A stretch of DNA of 63,612 bases from NCBI GenBank assembly GCA_902492105.1, contig CABUKD010000005.1, positions 1 through 63,612 on the forward strand, given 5' to 3'. Source of the stretch: an uncultured Clostridium sp. (GTDB lineage Bacteria; Bacillota; Clostridia; TANB77; CAG-508). The number at the start of each line of letters is the position of its first letter. Position 1 is the first letter of the stretch. The translations under genes and the position numbers were made by a program. Positions 54,886 through 63,612 of the stretch are shown piece after piece. The notes beneath the pieces were generated by a model that saw nothing but the letters and a program-made list of their open reading frames with translations, made no database searches and had not been told where the DNA came from.

Positions 54886-55605
54886 ATGAGATTCAAATTT
54901 TTATTTACACTAGCGAATGAAAAATTTCCTATTCAATACCGTAAAAGTATTATGAGCTTTATCAAAATATCTTTACAAGGCTATAACGAAGAAGCATTCA
55001 ATAATTTATATCATGAAAAAGATCCTATTATAAAGCCATACACTTTTGCTGTATTCTTTAAAAATCCAAAGTTTGAAAAAGACTTTATTCTACTAGAAGA
55101 TAAAAAAATGGAATTAAATTTTTCAATTCAAGACTATAATATTGCAATTAATATCTATAACAGCTTTAATCATCAACTTCATAAGTCATTTCCGCTAATT
55201 CAAAATTCTATGACTTTACAAAAGATTTCTATTATTCCAGAAAAGCAGATAAAAGCAGATGAAATTTTAGTAAAATTCATGTCCCCTTTAGTAGTAAGGG
55301 AGCATAATAGTGAAACGAAAAAAGACTATTATTATTCATTCCAACATGAAAAATTTCAAGAAATGTTAAGAATTAATATTAGAGAAGAAATAAAAAATAC
55401 AGACATCCCAGAAAAATTAGTAGAAACTTTTTCAATTGAAGAGGTAAATGGTAAAAAAGCAGTTATTAAATTTTATGAAAAACAAATAGAAACATCTTTG
55501 GGCACTTTTAAATTAAAGGGAAATCCAGAACTACTAGATTATTTGTACAAAGCAGGAATTGGAAGTAAAAGAAGTAGTGGATTTGGTATGTTTACTATTA
55601 TATAA
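54886..55605 (+). CDS. cas6: Cas6 CRISPR RNA endoribonuclease
   Basis: 239 residues. Two RAMP/ferredoxin-like halves ending in the glycine-rich loop AGIGSKRSSGFGMFTII (about 222-239), typical of Cas6. It cuts array transcripts within the repeats and usually stays bound to the crRNA handle. It is the first cas gene, with RBS AGAAGGTGAAAAA. Confidence 0.93.
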   Translation: MRFKFLFTLANEKFPIQYRKSIMSFIKISLQGYNEEAFNNLYHEKDPIIKPYTFAVFFKNPKFEKDFILLEDKKMELNFSIQDYNIAINIYNSFNHQLHKSFPLIQNSMTLQKISIIPEKQIKADEILVKFMSPLVVREHNSETKKDYYYSFQHEKFQEMLRINIREEIKNTDIPEKLVETFSIEEVNGKKAVIKFYEKQIETSLGTFKLKGNPELLDYLYKAGIGSKRSSGFGMFTII

Positions 55606-55620
55606 AGAAAGGAGGAAAAC

Positions 55621-57477
55621 ATGAAAACAAAACTAGAGTTAAATGATTGGTTCTATAATGCTGGTCTAATTGGGTTTTTAAGAATTATGGAAAAATATAA
55701 AAAAGATGCAATAGTAATTCAAGATAACTACATAGAATTTGATACCAATTCATTAAAAGAATTTCATCAATACTATTTCCAATACTTATTTGAAATATAT
55801 GATATAGCCAAAACTATGGAAAAAAGAATGGATGAGTCTTTTAATAGAATGAAGCAATATCTAGAAATACAAAGTAAAGATAAAAAAGAATTAAACGAAA
55901 CAAAAGAAAGATTAAAGAAAGAAAAAAAATACATTAAAGATAGCATTAAAAAGCAAATGGATAAAATTAAAAAATTTGACCAGAAAACTGAAAATGAAAT
56001 ATCAGAGGAATATAACAAAATAGACGCAATTAAAGAAAAAGAACAAATAGAAGAATTAGAAAGTATATTTAACAAAATAGAACAGTGCCTATATAAAGAC
56101 CATATTAATAAAAAGGTAACTACAAATTTATTTAAAAGTATTTTAAGTAATAAATACTTTGGGCAACCATCTTTCCTTAATGTAGTAAAAAACAGTGCAT
56201 CTTATGAAGAACAAGTGAATTTAATGTACCGAGATTATATAAGTAATATTATAGAAACAGGATATTTAAAAGATTTTATAGACGACAAATATACTTTAGA
56301 AAATTTGAAAGAACATATAGAAAATTTAAATCAGGAATTAATCACTAAAGAAATGCTTAAAATTTATACAGATATTAAGAAAAAATACATAGAAAAAGGT
56401 AAGCAAATAAATGAAATAAAGGAGTATATAGAAAAAGATGTATTTAAAATATGCTACTTATGTACAGATAAACATTGCATTACAAGTAACTATTCGGAAA
56501 GTAACTTTTTGCCAATAGCTGTAAGTAGCGACAATATGAAAAATTTCTTTTGGAATCAAAAAATAAGTTACCAAATTTGCGATATATGTAAGTTAATTAT
56601 GTTTTGTATTCCAATGGGGTTAACAACCATTACAAAAATTACTAGAGATAATCAAAAATATGAGGAAAAGGATATATTAAGTTTTGTAAATTACGATACA
56701 AGTATTGAAAATTTATTAAAGACCAATAACAATTTTGCAAGTAAATCCAAAAGAGATAGATATATGGATAGCCCTTATGCAGACCTTCTAATAGACATTG
56801 TAGAGCAGGAAAAAGATATAAGCAAATGGCAGTTAGAAAATATATTTGTAGTTGAGATTGATGCCGAATATTTAGCATATAGTAGGATTGAATATTTTCG
56901 TATAACAAGACCTGTAGCAATATTTTTTAAAGAATATGCAGATAAAAGTTTAATGAAAATAAAGGACTACAGATTCAAAACGCAAATGGTAGACAAAATT
57001 ATGAAAAATAAGGATACAAAATATATCATAAATGACAAAATTAGAGATGTTATAAAAAATAAATATGGTGGATATGAAACATTTTTAGCTTCAAAAACAA
57101 GGATGGAAATAAAATCAATCCAGAAAGGAGAAAGAAATATGAGTGAAATGGAAAAGAAAAACAAAAAATTAATTGCTCTATATTCAATTGGTACAGAAAT
57201 TCATGAAGAACTAAAGAAAAAAGGTACAGAAAATAAATTGGATGGATATGTTTACAAGATGTTAAACTGTGTAAAAACAGGAAATAAAAAAGAATTTATG
57301 GATAATGTAATTAGATTACACATGGCTCTTGGTAAAGATGTATCTCCAATATTTTTGGATGTAATGAAAGAAGAGCAATTTGACTTTGCTACAATCGGAC
57401 ATAGCTTTTTGTCAGGACTAGCATCAAACAAATTTGAAAATAAGACGACAAATACTAATGAATCGATTGATGAATAA
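55621..57477 (+). CDS. cas8b: Type I-B Cas8 (Cst1-like, CXXC-CXXC) large subunit
   Basis: 618 residues. The two zinc-type Cys pairs (C278-x2-C281 and C320-x2-C323) are the hallmark of the Cst1/CXXC-CXXC Cas8 subgroup (subtype I-B, Tneap). A long charged coiled coil (about 60-160) precedes them. It recognises the PAM and recruits Cas3 in the Cascade complex. It starts 15 bp after cas6 with AGAAAGGAGGAAAAC. Confidence 0.9.
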   Translation: MKTKLELNDWFYNAGLIGFLRIMEKYKKDAIVIQDNYIEFDTNSLKEFHQYYFQYLFEIYDIAKTMEKRMDESFNRMKQYLEIQSKDKKELNETKERLKKEKKYIKDSIKKQMDKIKKFDQKTENEISEEYNKIDAIKEKEQIEELESIFNKIEQCLYKDHINKKVTTNLFKSILSNKYFGQPSFLNVVKNSASYEEQVNLMYRDYISNIIETGYLKDFIDDKYTLENLKEHIENLNQELITKEMLKIYTDIKKKYIEKGKQINEIKEYIEKDVFKICYLCTDKHCITSNYSESNFLPIAVSSDNMKNFFWNQKISYQICDICKLIMFCIPMGLTTITKITRDNQKYEEKDILSFVNYDTSIENLLKTNNNFASKSKRDRYMDSPYADLLIDIVEQEKDISKWQLENIFVVEIDAEYLAYSRIEYFRITRPVAIFFKEYADKSLMKIKDYRFKTQMVDKIMKNKDTKYIINDKIRDVIKNKYGGYETFLASKTRMEIKSIQKGERNMSEMEKKNKKLIALYSIGTEIHEELKKKGTENKLDGYVYKMLNCVKTGNKKEFMDNVIRLHMALGKDVSPIFLDVMKEEQFDFATIGHSFLSGLASNKFENKTTNTNESIDE

Positions 57478-57592
57478 CTAATATAAATTTATAAAAATTA
57501 AGTATAAAAAAATACAAAATTCTAAAATATAAAAAATATATTTTACTTGTAAACAGTATATCTCAAATATAGAAAATAAGGAGGAAATAATA

Positions 57593-58507
57593 ATGAATAG
57601 TAAAGGATTAACTTTAACAATTATTTTTAAAGCACAAAGCTTAAATTACGGAGAAGGAATTGGAAATATATCAGAGTTAAAAAAATTAGCTAGAGGTAAT
57701 GGAAATGTGTACACATTTGCCTCAAGACAAGCATTAAGATATGATATTGCAAGAATTGGAAATAAGTTATACAACTGGAATTTAGAAGTTGTAGACAAAG
57801 AGAAAGGTACAATACAATTTAAAGATGAATTAAATATTAAAGATTCTCAAGAAATGGATCTATTTGGTTATATGAAAACATCTAAAAAATCTGCAGAAAA
57901 TGAAGATGGAGGTTCCGAAACAAGAAGTGCAGCTGTAAGACTAAGCCATGCTCTTTCACTAGAAGAATATAAGAGTGATATGGACTTTTTAACGAATAAA
58001 GGATTAGCAGATAGAATAGATGAATTTCCTAACTTAGCAAATGTAGAGCAACATTTAAGTTATTATACATATACAGTAACAGTAGACTTACCAAGAGTTG
58101 GAAAAGACGGAAATATAGAACTTAGCCAAGAAGAAAAAACAAATAGAGTATTACAATTACTAGAAATTATAAAAATACTAAATAGAGATATTAGAGGAAG
58201 AGAAGAAAATTTAAGCCCATTGTTTATAGTAGGAGGAATTTACAATATTAATACGCCGTTCTTTTTAGGAAGAATAAAACTAGAAGCAAAAGGTGAAGAT
58301 TTTAAAATAGATACTAAAATTTTAGAATCTGCAATGGAACTTAAGATAGGAGAAAATAGTGTAAAAGAAAATACTTTTGCAGGAATCGTTCCAAATGAAT
58401 TCAAAAATGAGGAAGAATTAAAAGAACTATTCGGAGATAAAATGCTTAGTATACAAGAATTCTTTGACAAAATCGAAAGAGAAGTAAAAGAATATTATGC
58501 AGAATAA
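57593..58507 (+). CDS. cas7: Cas7 (Cst2/DevR type), Cascade backbone
   Basis: 304 residues. The start LTLTIIFKAQSLNYGEGIGNISELKKL and the internal GSETRSAAVRLSHALSLE are Cst2/DevR signatures. It forms the crRNA-binding backbone of Cascade. The 115-bp gap before it lacks a clear promoter. RBS AAGGAGGAAATAATA. Confidence 0.93.
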   Translation: MNSKGLTLTIIFKAQSLNYGEGIGNISELKKLARGNGNVYTFASRQALRYDIARIGNKLYNWNLEVVDKEKGTIQFKDELNIKDSQEMDLFGYMKTSKKSAENEDGGSETRSAAVRLSHALSLEEYKSDMDFLTNKGLADRIDEFPNLANVEQHLSYYTYTVTVDLPRVGKDGNIELSQEEKTNRVLQLLEIIKILNRDIRGREENLSPLFIVGGIYNINTPFFLGRIKLEAKGEDFKIDTKILESAMELKIGENSVKENTFAGIVPNEFKNEEELKELFGDKMLSIQEFFDKIEREVKEYYAE

Positions 58508-58537
58508 ATAATGCTACTATTTAGAAAGGAATGGTGA

Positions 58538-59194
58538 TTGATTTTGAAAATATTAAAATTAAATCTTTTTCAAGAAACAGCATGTTATAAGAAACCATTG
58601 GCTTTAAAAGTAGCAGAAACTTATCCATTACCACCATATTCCACTGTAATTGGAATGTTTCATAAAATATTACAAGCAAAACCTGGTGAATATTTTGATA
58701 TGAATATATCTGTTCAAGGGGAATATGAAAGTATTTTTAGCAATTATCAAAATTTAAGAATGTATAAAGGAAAAGATAAAGTAACAGCAATGCCAAGAAA
58801 TGTACACCAACTTTTAAATGTCAACCTAGTAATCCATGTACAAGCAGAAGATGAGGTAATTGATAAAATCTATCAAAACATGGTAAATGGAGAAGAAACA
58901 TTTTCATTAGGAAGACATGAAGATATGGTTAGAATAGATGGAATAAAGTATGTAAAAAATGTAGAACAAGTAAAAAGGGACCAAGCTAACAGAAATGCAT
59001 ATGTACCCCTAGACAATCTAGGAGAGGACATGCCAGGTATTAATTATAACCTTAATACAGTATATCATATAACTCCAGACGAACTAAGAAGATATGAAAA
59101 AGTAAAAGTAAAATATATAGAAGAAGACAGCAACATACTATTAAAAAATGTTTTAAAAGATGAGGATGGAGATTATATTATATTTTACAAATAA
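58538..59194 (+). CDS. cas5: Cas5 (Cas5t-like)
   Basis: 218 residues. TTG start at 58538 placed 7 bp after GAAAGGA; another TTG at 58544 is possible. TACYKKPLALKVAETYPLPPYSTVIGMFH is the Cas5 N-terminal RAMP signature. It caps the 5' handle of the crRNA in Cascade. Confidence 0.93.
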   Translation: MILKILKLNLFQETACYKKPLALKVAETYPLPPYSTVIGMFHKILQAKPGEYFDMNISVQGEYESIFSNYQNLRMYKGKDKVTAMPRNVHQLLNVNLVIHVQAEDEVIDKIYQNMVNGEETFSLGRHEDMVRIDGIKYVKNVEQVKRDQANRNAYVPLDNLGEDMPGINYNLNTVYHITPDELRRYEKVKVKYIEEDSNILLKNVLKDEDGDYIIFYK

Positions 59195-59271
59195 CTATAT
59201 AATAAAATTGTAAATGATATAAGAAAAATGAAAATATTAAAGAAGTTTCTTTAGATTAAGGGGGGAGAAAA

Positions 59272-61461
59272 ATGTACTATGCAAAATCAGAGCCACAAGA
59301 GGCCTTAAAGGAACACACAGATGGGCTTGTAAATCAAATAAAAACTTTAAAAGAAATTAGCCAAAAACAGGTGGCTAAAATAACAAGTTTAGGAAATGAA
59401 GAGTTTTGGAGATTGTTAGAATTAGCTTGTAAATATCATGATACAGGTAAAATATTTACACCTTTTCAAAATTTAATTTTAAACAAAATAAAACAAAAGG
59501 AAATACCAACAGATTTTAACTATAATGATATAAAACATGAACAACTTTCTCCTGCTCTTATTCCAATTGATGAATTAAACCTAACAGAACAGGAAGAAAA
59601 GCTATTAATTCAGGCAATATACTATCATCATGAAAGAAAACAAATAAATGAAGATAGAGAGTTGATTAACAAAATTATAAAAAAAGACCTTATGCCAAAA
59701 ATAGAAAGCGCATCAAGTGAATTAGGAATAACCCTAAATGCAAGTCCAGAAGCCTTATACTTAAGTTTGGTAGGTGATAATAAAAGGATTAACTCATTAC
59801 ATAAATTATACATAGATTATGTTTTATTAAAAGGCTTTTTACATCGCTTGGATTATAGTGCTTCTGCACATATTCAAGTAGAAGATATAAGTAATGAAAA
59901 AGTATCAGATTATATAGAAGAATTTTTTAAACAAAATCATTTTAAAGAAAATAAATTACAAGAATTTGCAAAAGATAATCGAGAAAACAATGTAGTTGCA
60001 GTTGGGTCAACAGGATTAGGAAAAACGGAAGCGGCTTTATTGTGGACACAAGGAGATAAAGCATTTTTTACATTGCCATTAAGAATAAGTATTAATGCAA
60101 TATTTGATAGAATAAAAGACATGATTCAATACAAAAGTGTAGGTTTACTACACTCTACAGCATTGGACTATTTACAAGAAGAGGGCACAGAATTTGGAAT
60201 ATCTAATGAAGAGTGGGAGCAATCTAAAAATTTATCATATAGAATTACAACATGTACTATAGACCAAATATTTCCATTTGTATTCAAATATAAAGGATAT
60301 GAAAGGATATATGCTACTCTAGCATATTCAAAAGTAATCATAGACGAAATACAGGCATATGACCCAGAAATAACAGCTATTATTTTAAAAGGTTTGCAAA
60401 TGATAAACAATATTGGTGGAAAATTTATGATCATGACAGCAACTTTACCAAGAATCTATAAAGATAAACTAAAAGAAATGAAAATAAATTTTGCATATAA
60501 AGAAGTTCCAAGTGAACTGGAAAGACATAAAATAAAAATAGAACGAGAAGATATACTAAATAGCTGCGAAATAATCAGTGAAAAAGGAAAAAATAAAAAA
60601 GTATTGGTAATAGCTAATACTGTAAACAAAGCCATTGAAATATACAAGAAGATGTTAAAATATGATAATAAAAATGTACACTTGTTACATGCGAGGTTTA
60701 TTGCAAAAGACAGAGCTAAATTAGAAAAAGAAATAAAAGAGTTTTCTGATAATAAAGAAAAAAGTGGAGTTTGGATTACAACACAACTGGTAGAAGCATC
60801 ACTAGATATAGATTTTGACTACTTATATACAGAAATGTCAACATTAGACAGCTTATTTCAAAGACTAGGAAGATGTTACAGAAAAAGAAAATTAGACATG
60901 GAAGAACCTAATATTTATATCTTTACAGAAAGTAATAGTGGAATAGGAAGTGTTTATGATAAAAAAATATATGAAATAAGTAAAGAACTTTTAGAAGATT
61001 ATGATGAAAAAGTACTAAAAGAAGAGCAAAAGATGAAACTAGTAGATGAACTCTATTCAGCGGAAAAGCTAAAAAATAGTGAATTCCTAGAAAAATTTAA
61101 AGCAGGTATGCAAGTTTTAGACAATATCATAGACTATGATGTCGACAAAAAAGAAGCTCAACAGTTATTAAGAAAAATAGAAAGCTATACTGTAATTCCA
61201 CAATCAATTTATGATAAAAATAGAAAATTATTTGATCAATACAAAAATGAAACAGATAGAGAAAAGAAAAGAAAACTTAAAAGAGAAATCAATAGGCTAA
61301 CAACAAATATAAGCAGTGGTCAGATGTGGAAAGTAAGAGAATATGTTGTAAATAGTATAGAAATAGAGGGTGTAAGAGTACTTAACTTAAAATATGACAA
61401 TAATATGGGATTACTTTTAGAAGATGATAGAGATTATGATATTGATAGTAGATTCTTGTAA
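59272..61461 (+). CDS. cas3: Cas3 helicase-nuclease
   Basis: 729 residues. The HD nuclease domain has KYHDTGKIF (His56-Asp57) and YYHHERKQ. The SF2 helicase has Walker A GSTGLGKTEA (Lys251), DEIQ at 358-361, and motif VI QRLGRCYRKR. All catalytic residues are intact, so the interference half of the system looks functional. RBS AAGGGGGGAGAAAA. Confidence 0.95.
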   Translation: MYYAKSEPQEALKEHTDGLVNQIKTLKEISQKQVAKITSLGNEEFWRLLELACKYHDTGKIFTPFQNLILNKIKQKEIPTDFNYNDIKHEQLSPALIPIDELNLTEQEEKLLIQAIYYHHERKQINEDRELINKIIKKDLMPKIESASSELGITLNASPEALYLSLVGDNKRINSLHKLYIDYVLLKGFLHRLDYSASAHIQVEDISNEKVSDYIEEFFKQNHFKENKLQEFAKDNRENNVVAVGSTGLGKTEAALLWTQGDKAFFTLPLRISINAIFDRIKDMIQYKSVGLLHSTALDYLQEEGTEFGISNEEWEQSKNLSYRITTCTIDQIFPFVFKYKGYERIYATLAYSKVIIDEIQAYDPEITAIILKGLQMINNIGGKFMIMTATLPRIYKDKLKEMKINFAYKEVPSELERHKIKIEREDILNSCEIISEKGKNKKVLVIANTVNKAIEIYKKMLKYDNKNVHLLHARFIAKDRAKLEKEIKEFSDNKEKSGVWITTQLVEASLDIDFDYLYTEMSTLDSLFQRLGRCYRKRKLDMEEPNIYIFTESNSGIGSVYDKKIYEISKELLEDYDEKVLKEEQKMKLVDELYSAEKLKNSEFLEKFKAGMQVLDNIIDYDVDKKEAQQLLRKIESYTVIPQSIYDKNRKLFDQYKNETDREKKRKLKREINRLTTNISSGQMWKVREYVVNSIEIEGVRVLNLKYDNNMGLLLEDDRDYDIDSRFL

Positions 61462-61642
61462 AATTATCTGTCGACCTCCAATAAGCAAAAAAATACGTTA
61501 TATCGACAGATAAAGAAAATACTTAAATATAAGCATATTTAATAAACATGCTAAATTTTTATTTAAAAATTTGATAAAAAATGAACAGGCCGACAGAAAT
61601 GTGTTAGCAAACACTGAATTTTAGCCATGTACACATGAACCT
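61462..61642 (+). promoter_or_regulatory. CRISPR leader
   Basis: AT-rich leader directly before the first repeat. An inverted pair TATCTGTCGA (61465-61474) / TCGACAGATA (61503-61512) brackets CCTCCAATAAGCAAAAAAAT. A third CCGACAGA block lies near 61590. Such GTCGACCTCCAAT motifs are typical of Clostridial I-B leaders. Confidence 0.7.
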
Positions 61643-63612
61643 GTAGTAATTTAAATATAGTAGAATATAAATCACTTTCTTCTGAATTTTCTGTGTTTTC
61701 CACACTTTGTAGTAATTTAAATATAGTAGAATATAAATAGCGATGAAAAGAAAGAATACATAATTGATATAGAAGGTAGTAATTTAAATATAGTAGAATA
61801 TAAATAATGCAGCACCAAAACTAATTATAAAAGCAACTACTAGTAGTAATTTAAATATAGTAGAATATAAATACAAAAAAAGAAGCAGTTCTACCACCGC
61901 TTCTCTTGTAGTAATTTAAATATAGTAGAATATAAATGTAAATTAATCGGTCGTTGGAAATAAAGGAGAAAATGTAGTAATTTAAATATAGTAGAATATA
62001 AATTATGCAGATGAAACTGTTCTAGTATGTGAAAGGAAAGGTAGTAATTTAAATATAGTAGAATATAAATTCTTTATTTTATAGTATAATAGTATATATT
62101 CAAATTTGTAGTAATTTAAATATAGTAGAATATAAATGAAGGGTAATTTATTGTTGCTTCTCCACTAGTTAAGTAGTAATTTAAATATAGTAGAATATAA
62201 ATACAAAAGTAATATATGAAGAAAGGAGGAACTAATAGTAGTAATTTAAATATAGTAGAATATAAATTCATTTCTTCTTACTAATTCAAGAATTTCATTT
62301 AGTAGTAATTTAAATATAGTAGAATATAAATATTATTAGTATGTCTGTATTATTAAATATCATACAGTAGTAATTTAAATATAGTAGAATATAAATTCAA
62401 TAGCTACCTTATATCCATGTTTGCATAGTCTGTTGTAGTAATTTAAATATAGTAGAATATAAATGAGTTGACACAAACTAACATAGTCAAAAATGTTTCT
62501 GTAGTAATTTAAATATAGTAGAATATAAATTTCTATTTCATTAAAAATCCAATTCCTATGCCTATCCAGTAGTAATTTAAATATAGTAGAATATAAATTA
62601 AGCATTTTCAATTGCTTGGTCTGTAACTGTTGTGTAGTAATTTAAATATAGTAGAATATAAATGAACAAGTACAATATGCTACTTGCTTAGTTGTTGGTA
62701 GTAATTTAAATATAGTAGAATATAAATTTTAAATGGTATGTTTTAGAAAATTTCCCATTTATTGTAGTAATTTAAATATAGTAGAATATAAATAAAGATA
62801 TTAAAGGATTGTCACACATGTTAGGATTAGTAGTAATTTAAATATAGTAGAATATAAATTCAAATTATATGGATAATATAAATAATGCATGCAGTAGTAA
62901 TTTAAATATAGTAGAATATAAATAAAACTCTAAGTCCGTCTTGGTCAAAAGTATAAGAAGTAGTAATTTAAATATAGTAGAATATAAATCAAAATACTAG
63001 TGATGTTAATTATTCAGCTAAAAGGTAGTAATTTAAATATAGTAGAATATAAATGTTATTTCTGCTATTTCTACATATTTTCGCGTTGTGTAGTAATTTA
63101 AATATAGTAGAATATAAATGAAGAAAAAACTTATAATACTATTAAAAATGAAATGTAGTAATTTAAATATAGTAGAATATAAATACTTCACTAAATTGTT
63201 ATTCGTTTGATTATCAGTCAGTAGTAATTTAAATATAGTAGAATATAAATTCTGTTCCACTTGCTGGTGCAGTATATGTTGTAGCTGGTAGTAATTTAAA
63301 TATAGTAGAATATAAATGATTTATAAAGAAAAAGATATTGAAAATGTAACAATTGTAGTAATTTAAATATAGTAGAATATAAATGATGTACTTAGTGAAG
63401 TAACGATGGCAGATGGTTCAGTAGTAATTTAAATATAGTAGAATATAAATGTTGGCAATTGTGCTGCGTTTCTATTTGTATTTCGTAGTAATTTAAATAT
63501 AGTAGAATATAAATTAAATTTAATTTTTCATACTTGTCTGTTGCTCTTAGTAGTAATTTAAATATAGTAGAATATAAATCCTTTAATTGATTGTCTTTTG
63601 AAAATTTTATTC
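61643..63612 (+). CRISPR. Type I-B CRISPR array, 30 repeats, continues past the window
   Basis: Repeats of 30 nt begin GTAGTAATTTAAATA and end GAATATAAAT, all seemingly identical, the first at 61643-61672 and the last at 63550-63579. Twenty-nine full spacers are 34-38 nt long (most 35-37), and a thirtieth is cut by the window end. No spacer clearly matches another part of the window by eye. The uniform repeats suggest a recent or active array. Several false reading frames on both strands here are caused by the repeats. Confidence 0.98.

Noticed and set aside
62375..63260. Minus-strand reading frames across the CRISPR array
   Set aside because: They are translations of the repeat unit (recurring YILLYLNYY) without ribosome sites.

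Overview
The window is very AT-rich, with short leaders, strong AGGAGG-type ribosome sites, TTGACA/TATAAT promoters and poly-T hairpin terminators. It carries ComEA, LytR-CpsA-Psr, DacF-like, CsaA, CsoR, DUF4173/DUF2975/DUF5711 and YkvI families. Together these point to a low-GC Bacillota (Clostridia), plausibly a host-associated one. Genus cannot be decided from the sequence alone.

Backbone, 1-36.2 kb: an ABC efflux pair (FtsX-type permease, cut by the window edge, plus ATPase); a DUF4173-DUF2975-HTH membrane operon; a FAD/Rieske oxidoreductase; a GIY-YIG protein; tRNA-Pro and tRNA-Arg; a CsoR-controlled copper operon; a large LRR/InlB-B-repeat surface protein; CsaA; a secreted-type nuclease; M14 and M18 peptidases; two small Cys-rich proteins; a candidate type I toxin-antitoxin locus; tRNA-Arg(TCT); a CRM-domain RNA-binding protein; an UPF0016 cation exchanger; a GldA/F/G-like ABC operon; YkvI, DUF5711, CvpA and LCP proteins; a D,D-carboxypeptidase; and ComEA. 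Two families of palindromic, MITE-like intergenic repeats occur in two copies each. Four backbone genes (an HTH gene, copA, a small membrane gene and the UPF0016 gene) are broken by five one-base shifts, and every one looks like an extra C placed immediately before GG. This suggests one common cause, possibly a sequencing or assembly artefact.

Integrative mobilizable element, about 36.28-53.00 kb: it sits in the anticodon region of an initiator tRNA-Met and is bounded by a 16-bp direct repeat. Matching pairs of GGGGACA arm repeats lie inside both ends. It encodes a tyrosine integrase, an excisionase-like HTH, a replisome-organizer protein, a DnaC-like ATPase, TnpV and a MOB relaxase. It has no visible conjugation pore, so it probably borrows a helper. 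Cargo is defence-like: a D12 adenine methylase with a TdeIII-type nuclease, a Ser/Thr kinase, two unknown membrane proteins, and a Fic protein overlapping an HEPN-motif protein under a strong palindromic operator.

Right flank, 53.0-63.6 kb: a NUDIX hydrolase, a decayed CRISPR mini-array in reverse orientation, a guanine-deaminase-like gene, then a type I-B (Tneap/CST-like) operon cas6-cas8-cas7-cas5-cas3, a leader, and an array of 30 repeats running off the window. No cas1, cas2 or cas4 is present in the window.
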